Origin: Lentzea alba
Lineage (GTDB): Bacteria; Actinomycetota; Actinomycetes; Mycobacteriales; Pseudonocardiaceae
Length of the DNA stretch: 64,000 nucleotides
Direction: 5' to 3'
NCBI RefSeq assembly: GCF_011067745.1
Contig: NZ_JAAMPJ010000009.1
Span: 310,001 to 374,000, forward strand
Both the position numbers and the translations under genes were made by a program. Numbering within the stretch: the stretch's first letter is position 1; the number at the start of each line of letters is the position of its first letter. The notes below the pieces were generated by a model. That model was not told the origin of the DNA, ran no database searches, and saw only the letters and a program-made list of their open reading frames with translations. This document shows positions 17,139 to 25,687 of this stretch, one piece after another.

Positions 17139-18193
17139 TGAGCACGCCGAGCATGGGGCCCGCTCCGGCGCCCACCGAGAACCCGCTGATCCGCAAGGGA
17201 GAAAAGACCAAGTGGTCTGAGGGTTCAGGCCTGCTCCACGACGTCTCCGAGGCGGTGGGCGGCTTCGCCGACGGAAACTGGGCGGAGGGGCTGCTGAACC
17301 TCGCCAGCGCGGCAGGCGACATCGGCAAGGTGCTGACCGATCCGCTCGCCTACCTGTTCAGCGCGGGCTTCGGCTGGATGTTCGAGCACATTCCTTTCCT
17401 CAAGGAACCGCTCGACTGGTTGACCGGTGACCAGCAGACGCTGGACGGCATGGCGCAGACGTGGTCGTCGGTGTCGAGCTACCTGGACGAGATCTCCACC
17501 GACCTCAAGGACGCCGTCAACAAGGACGCTGGCCAGTGGGTGGGCAAGGACTCGGAGAAGTACCGCGAGTTCGGCGCCGATCGCGCCGACACCTATGGTG
17601 CAGTCGGCACGGCGGCCCGGGGTATGTCGATCCTGATCACGATCTGCAAGACGATCCTCAAGGTGGTCCGCGACATCGTGCGTGACCTGATCACCGAGGC
17701 AGTCGGCAAGCTGATCAGCATCTGCATCCGCTGGGCTCCTGCCTTCGCGGCGTTCGGCGCGGGTGTCGCCGGTGCCGTCGCCGAATGTGTGCCTGTGGCG
17801 GTGCGGTACGCGCAGAAGTGCGTCGAGTGGTGCCGCAAGCTCACCAAGGCATTCAGCAAAGCGGGCGGCCTGTTCAAGAAGCTGGACGATGTTCTCGCCA
17901 ACGCCAGCGTCAACCTCGCCAAGCGCGGCGACGACTTCGTGACCGTGCTGAAGCAGGGCGCGAACGCGGACATCGCCCGCGCGATGAAGGACTTCAACTT
18001 CGCCGGGATGATGAAGGATGCCGGCGCCGGTGCGAAGAAGGTCATCGTCGACGGCGTCACGGGCCTGCCGAAGGACATCGGCCCCGCCATGGCCGAGGAG
18101 TTCCGCAAAGAAGGCGCGAAGATCGTCGACAACCGAGGTTGGCTGTCCTGGCGCGAACTACGGGAAAAGGAAAAGGAAGAAGAGAACGGGTGA
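17135..18193 (+). CDS. Large helical type VII secretion substrate
   Basis: A 352-residue protein. Residues 30-200 contain G-N-W, LTDP, GWMFEHIPFLKEPLDWL, a QTW and WVGKDSEKYREFGADRAD, a WXG100-like helical hairpin. The same order of motifs occurs in residues 30-185 of the Rhs toxin at 36603-41315, so the two N-terminal domains are homologous. Hydrophobic stretches at about 163-225 may insert into a membrane. The C-terminal 130 residues are helical and lysine-rich with no toxin motif I recognise. It overlaps both neighbours by four bases. Probably exported by an ESX system encoded elsewhere. Confidence 0.75.
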   Translation: MMSTPSMGPAPAPTENPLIRKGEKTKWSEGSGLLHDVSEAVGGFADGNWAEGLLNLASAAGDIGKVLTDPLAYLFSAGFGWMFEHIPFLKEPLDWLTGDQQTLDGMAQTWSSVSSYLDEISTDLKDAVNKDAGQWVGKDSEKYREFGADRADTYGAVGTAARGMSILITICKTILKVVRDIVRDLITEAVGKLISICIRWAPAFAAFGAGVAGAVAECVPVAVRYAQKCVEWCRKLTKAFSKAGGLFKKLDDVLANASVNLAKRGDDFVTVLKQGANADIARAMKDFNFAGMMKDAGAGAKKVIVDGVTGLPKDIGPAMAEEFRKEGAKIVDNRGWLSWRELREKEKEEENG

Positions 18194-18678
18194 AGGTTCT
18201 TCGGCGTGTCCTCGTCTACCTGATCCTGCCGCTTCTCGGTTACCTGATCGGCGCCACGATCTTCACCCACTTCTACAACAAGATCGAGCGCGGTGACCTG
18301 CAGAAGGCCACGCTGGTGGCGGAGGCGAAGTCCTGCGAACGCCTCAGCCCGGTGTCGTGGCGGGGATTCGGCTATCACTACGAGTGCAAAGCCGAGATCC
18401 GTGTCGTGTCGGACCAGACGACCCACATGTCGACCGTGACGGGGTGGCTCACGCCCGAGGACATCGGCAAGGAGTACGCGGCCCATACCCAGCGGGTGGG
18501 CAAAGCGTTGTATCCGGACGAGCGGAACCAGTGGCAGCTTCTGCTGGGCTGCGTGCTCACGTTCGTCTTCGCGATCGTCTACCTCATCGCGTTCGCCAAC
18601 GTCGCGTACCGCATCCTGCCCGACCGCGGCCCGCGCAAACGACGCAGGCCGACCCGGTACGAACCACCCGCACAGTGA
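18190..18678 (+). CDS. Two-helix membrane protein linked to type VII substrate
   Basis: A 162-residue protein with membrane helices at about residues 6-26 and 118-140, and between them an extracytoplasmic domain with two cysteines (AKSCERLS and YHYECKAEIRV) that could form a disulfide. The tail is strongly basic (RGPRKRRRPTRYEPP). The GTG at 18190 overlaps the stop of the large substrate gene, so they are co-expressed. It may protect the producer from its neighbour or anchor it (inference). It resembles DUF3592-type proteins in layout. Confidence 0.75.
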   Translation: MKVLRRVLVYLILPLLGYLIGATIFTHFYNKIERGDLQKATLVAEAKSCERLSPVSWRGFGYHYECKAEIRVVSDQTTHMSTVTGWLTPEDIGKEYAAHTQRVGKALYPDERNQWQLLLGCVLTFVFAIVYLIAFANVAYRILPDRGPRKRRRPTRYEPPAQ

Positions 18679-18706
18679 TCCGTTCCGGGTCGTGACCGGC
18701 CGGCGC

Positions 18707-20125
18707 CTACTTCTTCCCGGCGCCGGCCTTCTTCTCGCGCACGCGCACGGAGATCCGGACCGGGCTGCCCTCGAACCCGAACTCCTCGCGGAGCTTGCGC
18801 TCGATGAACCGGCGGTAGCTCGCCTCCAGGAACCCGGTCGTGAACAGCACGAACGTCGGCGGCCGGGTCGAGGCCTGGGTCGCGAACAGCACCTTGGGCT
18901 GCTTGCCGCCGCGCACCGGCGGCGGGGTCGCGGCGATCAGGTCCGACAGCCACTGGTTCAGGCGACCGGTGGGCACGCGGGTGTCCCACGAGTTCAACGC
19001 GGTGCGCAGCGCGGGCGCCAGCTTGTGCACCGCGCGGCCGGTCAGCGCGGAGATGTTGACCTTGTCCGCCCACGGCACGCGCACCAGGCCGCGTTCGAGC
19101 TCGCGGATCATCTCGTTGCGACGGTCCTCGTCGACGAGGTCCCACTTGTTGAACGCCAGCACGCACGCACGGCCCGACTCGACCACCATCGTGAGCACGC
19201 GGAGGTCCTGTTCGGACAACGGCTCGTGCGCGTCCAGCAGCACGATCGCGACCTCGGCGGTCTCGATCGCGGACTTCGTGCGCAGCGAGGCGTAGTACTC
19301 GGCGCCGCTCTCGAACTTCACCCGCTTGCGCAGGCCGGCCGTGTCGACGAAGCGCCAGATCTCGCCGTCCAGCTCGACCAGCGAGTCGACCGGGTCGACG
19401 GTGGTGCCGGCGACCGAGTCGACGACCGAGCGGTTCTCGCCCGTCAGCCGGTTCAGCAGCGACGACTTGCCCACGTTCGGCTTGCCGACCAGCGCCACCC
19501 GCCGCGGGCCACCTGCTCCGTTGCGGAAGTCGTCGCGCGGGGTCTCCGGGAGCTTCTGCAGGATCACGTCGAGCAGGTCACCGGACCCGCGGCCGTGCAG
19601 ACCGGACACCGGGAACGGCTCGCCCAGGCCGAGCGACCACAGCGAGGCGATGTCGGCCATCAGGCGGTCGTCGTCCACCTTGGACGCGCAGAGGATCACC
19701 GGCTTCTTGGAGCGCCGCAGGACCTTCGCGACGGCCTCCTCGGTCGTCGTCGCGCCGACCGTCGCGTCCACGACCACGAGGATCACGTCCGCGGTCGCCA
19801 TCGCGAGCTCGGCCTGCGCGGCCACGGCGGCCTGCAGGCCCTGTGCGTCCGGCTCCCAGCCGCCCGTGTCGACCACGGTGAACTTGCGGCCGTTCCACAG
19901 CGCGTCGTACGCCACGCGGTCACGCGTGACGCCCGGCACGTCCTGCACCACGGCCTCTCGCCGGCCGATGATGCGGTTGACCAGCGTGGACTTGCCCACG
20001 TTCGGCCGTCCGACCACCGCGAGCACCGGCTGAGGCGGCTTCGAGTCCTCGCCGTCCTCCCCGTCGAGGTCGTCGAAGGCTGACCAGTCGGCCTCGTCCT
20101 CCCAGGTGCCGTCCAGGTCCGTCAT
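18707..20125 (-). CDS. der: Ribosome biogenesis GTPase Der (EngA)
   Basis: A 472-residue double GTPase needed for 50S subunit assembly. Two Era-like G domains are seen: G1 GRPNVGKS at residues 39-46 and a second GKPNVGKS around 215, each followed by DTAG/DTGG and NKWD- or SKVD-like G4 motifs. A KH-like domain closes the protein (VLFATQASTRPPTFVLFTTG). An acidic 30-residue N-terminal extension is usual in actinobacteria. It overlaps plsC by four bases in the cmk-plsC-der operon. Confidence 0.97.
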   Translation of the reverse strand: MTDLDGTWEDEADWSAFDDLDGEDGEDSKPPQPVLAVVGRPNVGKSTLVNRIIGRREAVVQDVPGVTRDRVAYDALWNGRKFTVVDTGGWEPDAQGLQAAVAAQAELAMATADVILVVVDATVGATTTEEAVAKVLRRSKKPVILCASKVDDDRLMADIASLWSLGLGEPFPVSGLHGRGSGDLLDVILQKLPETPRDDFRNGAGGPRRVALVGKPNVGKSSLLNRLTGENRSVVDSVAGTTVDPVDSLVELDGEIWRFVDTAGLRKRVKFESGAEYYASLRTKSAIETAEVAIVLLDAHEPLSEQDLRVLTMVVESGRACVLAFNKWDLVDEDRRNEMIRELERGLVRVPWADKVNISALTGRAVHKLAPALRTALNSWDTRVPTGRLNQWLSDLIAATPPPVRGGKQPKVLFATQASTRPPTFVLFTTGFLEASYRRFIERKLREEFGFEGSPVRISVRVREKKAGAGKK

Positions 20126-20754
20126 CGTCTTCCCTCACTCTTGCGATGTCCATCGAGTTCGGCGACCAGTGTCGCCAGGCGATCGCGCACCTGCTCGGTG
20201 GCAACGCCGAGGGCCGTCCGCCCCTTCCCCTCGGGAAGGTGGAACGGCTCACCGATCAGCACGTCGACCTCGGGCCGCCAGCCCTTGGCCTGATAGGTCC
20301 CGCGACAGGCGACCGGCAGCACCATCGCGCCGGACGTCTTGGCCAGCCACGCCGCACCGTTCTGCGCGCTCGCCACGTCGCCCTCGCCACGGGTGCCCTC
20401 GGGGAAGACCCCGATCACGCCACCCGCCTTGAGCACGGACAAAGCGCTGGTCAGCGCGGTGCGATCGGCCTCTCCCCGCTTGACGGGGATCTGCCCGATC
20501 TTCAGCAGCAACATGCCCACGACGGGCTTGAACATCTCCTGCTTGATCAGGAACGTCACCCGCCGGGGCAGGACGCCGAACAGAATCGGCCCGTCCGCCA
20601 TCGAGCTGTGGTTGGCGACGACGACCACGCCGCCGCTCAAGGGTACGCGGTCGCGCCCGTGGACCCGAATCCGGAACTGCCACGCCCACGGCACGCGGGC
20701 GATCCACCTGCCGATGTCGGTCAGCCACGGCAGGCCCTCGGGGGGAAGGGTCAC
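20122..20754 (-). CDS. plsC: 1-acyl-sn-glycerol-3-phosphate acyltransferase
   Basis: A 210-residue PlsC-family enzyme that acylates lysophosphatidate for phospholipid synthesis at the membrane. It has the H-x4-D catalytic motif (NHSSMADGP) and the FPEGTRGEGD acyl-acceptor motif. It lies between cmk and der with 4-bp overlaps on both sides, a common actinobacterial arrangement. The GTG start at 20754 is set by the overlap with the cmk stop. Confidence 0.93.
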   Translation of the reverse strand: MTLPPEGLPWLTDIGRWIARVPWAWQFRIRVHGRDRVPLSGGVVVVANHSSMADGPILFGVLPRRVTFLIKQEMFKPVVGMLLLKIGQIPVKRGEADRTALTSALSVLKAGGVIGVFPEGTRGEGDVASAQNGAAWLAKTSGAMVLPVACRGTYQAKGWRPEVDVLIGEPFHLPEGKGRTALGVATEQVRDRLATLVAELDGHRKSEGRR

Positions 20755-21464
20755 CCTGTCACCCTCAGCCCACGGCTTTCCACGAGGTCCAGCAACGCGC
20801 CGACGGTGCCCGCGAGATCGAGGTCGGTGTTGTCCAGCTCGACCGCGTCGTCCGCCGCCTTGAGCGGCGACACCGCCCGGCTGGAGTCGTAGGTGTCGCG
20901 CCGCCGCACGTCCGCGAGCACAGCGTCCACAGTGGACTCGCGCCCGGCCGCGTTGTCCTGCTTGGTCCGGCGCGCGGCCCGCGCGTCCGCCGACGCCGTC
21001 AGGTAGACCTTGAGCGGCGCGTCCGGCGACACGACGGTGCCGATGTCGCGCCCCTCGACCACGATGCCGCCCACGGTGTCGACGGCGTCCGCGATGATCG
21101 CCCGCTGCTGCGCCACGAGCAGCTCCCGCACGTGCCTGGCCGCCGACACCGGCGACACGGCCAGCGTCACCTCGGGTCCGCGGATCTCCACCGACACGTC
21201 GTCACCGTCGAGCACGATCCCCGGCTTCTCGGGATCGGTACCCACGACGAGCTTCGCGTTGTCCGCGACCTCGCCGACCTTGACCTCGTCAGTCGGGTCG
21301 ACCCCGGCCCGCAGCACGGCCACGGCGATCGCCCGGTACATGGAGCCGGTGTCGAGGTAGCGCGCGTCCAGCGCCATCGCGAGGCGCTTCGCGACGGTGG
21401 ACTTGCCGGTGCCGGCCGGTCCGTCGAGTGCCACCACACCGCGCAACTGACCCTGGCCCACCAC
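20751..21464 (-). CDS. cmk: Cytidylate kinase
   Basis: A 237-residue kinase that phosphorylates CMP and dCMP. Near the N-terminus are the P-loop GPAGTGKST and the substrate segment YLDTGSMYRAI; further on are VVEGRDIGTVVSPDA and the lid arginines in RAARRTKQ. I start at the GTG at 21464 because GGAGGG lies just upstream; an ATG ten codons earlier lacks such a site. It is the first gene of the cmk-plsC-der operon. Confidence 0.95.
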   Translation of the reverse strand: MVGQGQLRGVVALDGPAGTGKSTVAKRLAMALDARYLDTGSMYRAIAVAVLRAGVDPTDEVKVGEVADNAKLVVGTDPEKPGIVLDGDDVSVEIRGPEVTLAVSPVSAARHVRELLVAQQRAIIADAVDTVGGIVVEGRDIGTVVSPDAPLKVYLTASADARAARRTKQDNAAGRESTVDAVLADVRRRDTYDSSRAVSPLKAADDAVELDNTDLDLAGTVGALLDLVESRGLRVTG

Positions 21465-21512
21465 AGCTCCCTCCGAGACACCCACGGCCCACATTGTGCC
21501 TGGTGCGGACGC

Positions 21513-21929
21513 TCACACCGCAGGCGGTACGGCCCACCCCGGCTCCAGCGCGACGATCTCGGCGCCGGCACCACCGAGATCGTCCGGCGGGGACAGCCAC
21601 CAGGACAACGCGAGGAAGTCCTTCCCGGGCTCGATCATCACCACCGCGCCGTCGCCCGGCCCGTCCGACACCTGGTCGAACAACCGGACGTCGATCCGGC
21701 CGTAGCTGTCGCGTTGTGTCTCAGCCAGCTCGTCGTGCGGACCGGCGAGGAACGCCGCGTGGTCCTCGGCCGAACGCCAGAACGCCAGCACGTGCGCGAC
21801 GCCCGGCCCGCTCCACCCGCCGCACTGCCCGAGGAACCCCGGCACCTCCGCCAACGGCCCCCAGCCCCGCTGTCCCCGGTCGAACGCGACCGGATCGAGC
21901 ACCTGGCAGCGCACCCACTTGATCAGCAC
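21513..21929 (-). CDS. DUF4937-like hypothetical protein
   Basis: A 138-residue soluble protein starting MLIKWVRCQV at a GTG (21929). Conserved-looking parts are GPLAEVPGFLGQCGGWSG, HVLAFWRSAEDHAAFL and HDELAETQRDSYGRIDVRLFD, which resemble the YdbC/DUF4937 family, dimeric ferredoxin-like barrel proteins related to small monooxygenases. Longer in-frame starts exist upstream but their extra sequence is Arg-rich and noncoding in character. It precedes cmk by 48 bases on the same strand. Function unknown. Confidence 0.65.
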   Translation of the reverse strand: MLIKWVRCQVLDPVAFDRGQRGWGPLAEVPGFLGQCGGWSGPGVAHVLAFWRSAEDHAAFLAGPHDELAETQRDSYGRIDVRLFDQVSDGPGDGAVVMIEPGKDFLALSWWLSPPDDLGGAGAEIVALEPGWAVPPAV

Positions 21930-22136
21930 GACCCCGACGGTATCGATCGGTGCAATCAGCAACAGGCCCGAGCCGTCGCGGCCGATCTGGTGTGGCATCC
22001 CCCGATCCCGGCGGGACCGTTCCTCGCCACGCCCATTCACACGATCAAGCTCACGGTGGCGCGTCACGGACATCCACAACGCCCGGCAAGGACTTCAGCG
22101 CCTGACCACGCGCTGCCTGGATGGAATCATGTCGCG

Positions 22137-24191
22137 GTGCACTTGGGCAGACGCTGGTTCGTCATCATCGCGTTCGGCTTGACGTTGCTCGGCTTCGTGG
22201 TCTGGCTGGCCACGTCGGACAACGGTCTGGACACCGGCGACAAGGTTGCCAGCATCGCCGGCGCGCTGATCGGGTTCGTCACCTTGCTCGTCACCCTGCG
22301 CCCCAACGCTTCCACGACCACTCGGGACCCCGGCGAGGCTGTGGAGGATCTGGCCCGGTTCGTGACCAGGCAGTGGGAACGCGAAGCCGACGCACGAGGC
22401 CTCACCCGTCACGAACCCCTCGACGTCCGCTGGGCGTCCACCGAACGACCTGTCGCACCGAGCGCGGCGGAGGTCGTCGGGACGGACGCCATGGCGGCCA
22501 GGCCCACGCGGCTCAAGCTGCACGGCGGCGTCGAGGACCTGGCGGACGTCCTGCGGAAATTGCCAGGACGTCAGCTCGTGCTGCTGGGGGAACCCGGTTC
22601 CGGCAAGACCAGCGCGGCCGCGCTCCTGACGCTGCGACTGCTCGCCCGGCGACAGGCCGGCGAGCCCGTGCCGGTGCTCTTCCCGCTCGCGTCCTGGGAT
22701 CCGAAGACCCAGGACCTCGAAACCTGGATGGCGCAGCGGATCTCGGTCGACCACCCGGCGTTCCGCCGGCGCGGCGTGCACGGGCCGGACGCCGCGCGGG
22801 ACCTGGTCGAACGCGGGCTGGTCCTGCCCGTGCTGGACGCGCTGGACGAGGTCGCGTCGAAGGTCGGCGCGGTGCAGGGCATCGCGCAGGTGGTCGGCCG
22901 CCGCAAGCCGATGGTTCTGACCTGCCGTGCCGATGACTACGAGGAGATCATCCGCGAGACCGGAGTTCCCGTCGGGCGCGCCGCCGTGGTCGAGTTGAAG
23001 CCGGTCACCGCTCGCGAGGCGGCCCGGTACCTCGCGACCGGAACCCCGGACGGCGACCAGCGGTGGCAACCGGTCGTGACCACCTTGCGCGAGGAACCGG
23101 AAGGAGTGCTGGCACGGGCGTTGTCCACGCCTCTGTCCGTGTACCTCGCGAAGACCGCGTACACGCCCCCGTCGACCAACCCCGCCGACTTGCTCGCGCA
23201 CTCGACCTCCACCGCCGTCGAACACCACCTGCTGGAGGCCTACCTGCCTGCGCTCTACCCGGCACCGGAGGCGGTGAAGGCGCGGAAGTGGCTCGCCTTC
23301 CTGGCCCGCAGGCTCGCCGCGAGTCCTGTCGCCGGCAACCTCGCGTGGTGGCGGCTGTTCCTGCTGCTGCCCAAACCCCACGTGGTCACCTCCGCGACGC
23401 GAGCCGGGTTGGCGGGCGCGGTGCTCGTTGCCGCGATCGTCATCGAGTCCCTGGCCACCGGGGAGTTGTACCCGCTGCGGGACGCCCGCTCCTTCGTGAA
23501 CTTCTTCGGAGTGCTCCCGTACTTCCTCCTCCTGAGCGCGATCGCCCTGGCACCGGTCGGGGCCCTGGTGGGCGCAGTGGCGACCGTGTTGGCGGCTTTG
23601 CGGCCACAGGCCGGCAGGGTGCTCGTCCCCCTGCCCAGGAACCTGGTGCTGACTTGGAGGACCACCACCCGCGTGATGGCCGTCCAGCTGCCCTTCGGTG
23701 CCTTGCTGATGGTTCTCCTCGGCACGTTCCTGTGGCCTGGGTTGCAGTTGAAGAACCTGGTGCTCCTCGGCCTGCTGGCCGGTGTCGCCGCGTCCGTGTA
23801 CTCCTTCACGACGACGATCACCGTCGATGCTCCGGTGGACGGTCCCAGCGCCCTGGCGAGCGATCGCAGGACCACCCTGAGCTACCTGTCGCTGTGGGTG
23901 GTCGTGTACACCGGCCTGGCGGTGGTGCTGTCGAGCAAAGGCGGCCCCGTGTCCCCGGACAACACCGTCTCCGCGGTCCAGCTGACGGTTGCGTTCGCGA
24001 CCTGGTTGAACTTCTCGGGCGCGTGGGCGAGGTTCGGCATCGCGCGGCTCTGGTTCGCCCTGTTCCGCAAGCTCCCCTGCCGCCTCATGCGCTTCCTCGA
24101 CGACGCCCACCGACGCGGTGTCCTGCGCCAGGTCGGAGCGGCGTACGAGTTCCGCCACCAACGCCTGCAGCAGTACTTCAGCCAGCGCTGA
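22137..24191 (+). CDS. Membrane-anchored NACHT-family STAND NTPase
   Basis: This 684-residue protein has two N-terminal membrane helices (residues 7-25 and 36-54) and a NACHT ATPase domain with Walker A GEPGSGKT at 151-158 and Walker B VLPVLDALDE at 229-238. A helical region follows (to about 410), then about six membrane helices. The C-terminal GAAYEFRHQRLQQYF is a winged-helix-like ending common in actinobacterial NACHT proteins. STAND NTPases switch on upon ligand sensing; some bacterial NACHT proteins defend against phage. No defence genes adjoin it, so that role is only a possibility. The GTG start at 22137 is tentative. Confidence 0.82.
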   Translation: MHLGRRWFVIIAFGLTLLGFVVWLATSDNGLDTGDKVASIAGALIGFVTLLVTLRPNASTTTRDPGEAVEDLARFVTRQWEREADARGLTRHEPLDVRWASTERPVAPSAAEVVGTDAMAARPTRLKLHGGVEDLADVLRKLPGRQLVLLGEPGSGKTSAAALLTLRLLARRQAGEPVPVLFPLASWDPKTQDLETWMAQRISVDHPAFRRRGVHGPDAARDLVERGLVLPVLDALDEVASKVGAVQGIAQVVGRRKPMVLTCRADDYEEIIRETGVPVGRAAVVELKPVTAREAARYLATGTPDGDQRWQPVVTTLREEPEGVLARALSTPLSVYLAKTAYTPPSTNPADLLAHSTSTAVEHHLLEAYLPALYPAPEAVKARKWLAFLARRLAASPVAGNLAWWRLFLLLPKPHVVTSATRAGLAGAVLVAAIVIESLATGELYPLRDARSFVNFFGVLPYFLLLSAIALAPVGALVGAVATVLAALRPQAGRVLVPLPRNLVLTWRTTTRVMAVQLPFGALLMVLLGTFLWPGLQLKNLVLLGLLAGVAASVYSFTTTITVDAPVDGPSALASDRRTTLSYLSLWVVVYTGLAVVLSSKGGPVSPDNTVSAVQLTVAFATWLNFSGAWARFGIARLWFALFRKLPCRLMRFLDDAHRRGVLRQVGAAYEFRHQRLQQYFSQR

Positions 24192-24554
24192 TCAGTGGTT
24201 GAGATCGGTTCTCAACGCCGCCGCCCCGCGCAGATACACGTGTTTGACCGACGCCCGCGGCAGCTCCGTCTCGACGTGGGCGAGCAGGCGGATCACCCGC
24301 GGCATGGCGCCGGGCACGGCGATCTCCGTGGCGGACAGCAGCGGCACGTCGGAGAGACCGGCCAGCCGCGCGGCGTAGGCGGGGAACTCCGAGGTGAGAT
24401 CGGGTGTCGCGGTCAGAACCACGGAGATCAGGTCGTCCGCGGTCAGGGCGTTGCGGTCCAGGACCTCCCGCACCAGCTCGGCCGTCGCCTCCAGCAGCAG
24501 GTCCCGCGAGTCCGCGTCGATCTGCGTCGCTCCCCTGATAGCTCGTACCGCCAT
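24192..24554 (-). CDS. aroH: Chorismate mutase, AroH type
   Basis: A 120-residue trimeric chorismate mutase that converts chorismate to prephenate for phenylalanine and tyrosine. Active-site residues align with the AroH class: Arg7 in IRGATQI, Glu77 in SATEIAV, and arginines in MPRVIRLL. A TAGGGT -10-like element lies seven bases before the ATG at 24554, which suggests leaderless translation. The convergent NACHT gene ends one base away, with no space for a separate terminator. Confidence 0.93.
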   Translation of the reverse strand: MAVRAIRGATQIDADSRDLLLEATAELVREVLDRNALTADDLISVVLTATPDLTSEFPAYAARLAGLSDVPLLSATEIAVPGAMPRVIRLLAHVETELPRASVKHVYLRGAAALRTDLNH

Positions 24555-24609
24555 GACTTCGACCCTAGCGCGGCGAAACCGCGTGCGCCGCGATCGTCCT
24601 CATAGGACG

Positions 24610-24930
24610 TCAGCCGTCGACCACGATGTTGGGATACCGCAGCGTGAGGTCGAGCAGCTTCACCACGTAAACCGCCCAGCCGCCGCCGAGCAGCACGAGC
24701 CGCCGCTGCCCGAGCATCGTCGCCGTCTCGATCAGCACGTGCAGGCCGGTCGACCCGATGAACGTCAGGCCGCTGAAGTCGATCACCACGTCCCCGGCCG
24801 CGTCCCCGAACGCACAGGCCAGCGCCAGTTCCGACCGCAGCAGATCGCTGGTGGTCAGGTCGACCTCACCGGTGAGCGCCACCACCGCGCCCCGGCGCCG
24901 CACCTCCAGCAAGCCTGATTCGGGATCCAT
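24610..24930 (-). CDS. STAS-domain anti-sigma factor antagonist
   Basis: A 106-residue single STAS domain of the SpoIIAA/RsbV type. The core VVIDFSGLTFIGSTGLHVL carries the phosphorylatable serine (Ser60), though Gly replaces the usual Asp just before it. Unphosphorylated antagonists bind an RsbW-like kinase and free the sigma factor. The gene upstream encodes an RsbW-like ATPase fused to a receiver, so these two probably form a partner-switching pair. The start is ATG 24930. Confidence 0.87.
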   Translation of the reverse strand: MDPESGLLEVRRRGAVVALTGEVDLTTSDLLRSELALACAFGDAAGDVVIDFSGLTFIGSTGLHVLIETATMLGQRRLVLLGGGWAVYVVKLLDLTLRYPNIVVDG

Positions 24931-24940
24931 CGTCGGTGCC

Positions 24941-25687
24941 TCAGGAGTCGGGAGACAACAGGTCGCGCACCGCCGCGAGCACGCGGAGCGGGTGCGCGGG
25001 CTTCGGCAGGTACGCGTCGGCGACGTGCGCGGCCGGTTCGATCGCCGAAACGGCCACCACCGGCACGCCGAACGTCCGGGCGACGGCCGCGAACCGGGTT
25101 CCCTCGCCATGAGACGTCAGCAGGTCCACGATCGCCAGTGCGGGCGGGTTCCGCAGCGCCGACTCGGCCGCGGCGACCGTCGTCACGAGCGTCACCTCGT
25201 AGCCCTCGGCCTGCAGGAACGCGGCCAGCGACTGGCCGGAGAACCGGTCGCCGTCCAGCAGCAGCACGCGCGGGCGTCCCGGCGGCGCGGGCAGATCCGG
25301 GACACCCGCACGCGACCAGACCCGCACGAGCGCACGCACGACCGTGCCGGGCCAGGTCGGTTTGCCGGGCCGCACCTGCACCTCGTCGGCGATGCCGAAC
25401 AGCAGCCGCAACCCGAGCGGGCGGGCGGAGGCACCGGCCTCGTGGTCGAACACGCCGTCGTCCTCGATGGTCAGCAACACCGCGTGGTCCCGCGGCTCCC
25501 ACGTCACCCCCACGATGGACGCGCCCGCGCGCCGCACCGCGTTGTCCGCCGCCTCGGACACCGCGAGCAGCACGTCCCGCGCGTCGTCACCGTTCAGGCC
25601 GGACTCACCGGCCAGATCGCGCACGAAGGCCCGGATCTCGGGCAGTGACCCCGGGACCGCCGGAAACCACCGGGTCTGCGCGCTCAT
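24941..25687 (-). CDS. RsbW-like HATPase fused to response-regulator receiver
   Basis: A 248-residue fusion. Residues 1-128 form an anti-sigma-type ATPase domain (N-box AVSEAADNAVRRA with Glu45 and Asn49, TIEDDGVFD G1 box, GLRLLFGIADEV). Residues 139-248 are a receiver domain: acidic Asp145/Asp147, phospho-acceptor Asp188 (AIVDLLT), Lys229 (YLPKP). Kinase activity against the STAS protein and tuning by receiver phosphorylation are inferred. It lies 10 bases from the STAS gene and overlaps the TPR gene stop by one base. No sigma factor or cognate histidine kinase is next to it. Confidence 0.82.
   Translation of the reverse strand: MSAQTRWFPAVPGSLPEIRAFVRDLAGESGLNGDDARDVLLAVSEAADNAVRRAGASIVGVTWEPRDHAVLLTIEDDGVFDHEAGASARPLGLRLLFGIADEVQVRPGKPTWPGTVVRALVRVWSRAGVPDLPAPPGRPRVLLLDGDRFSGQSLAAFLQAEGYEVTLVTTVAAAESALRNPPALAIVDLLTSHGEGTRFAAVARTFGVPVVAVSAIEPAAHVADAYLPKPAHPLRVLAAVRDLLSPDS

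Noticed and set aside
22137..24191. Calling the NACHT protein part of a defence island
   Set aside because: Neighbours are cmk, a DUF4937-like gene and aroH. No other defence family is adjacent, so only a possible role is noted.
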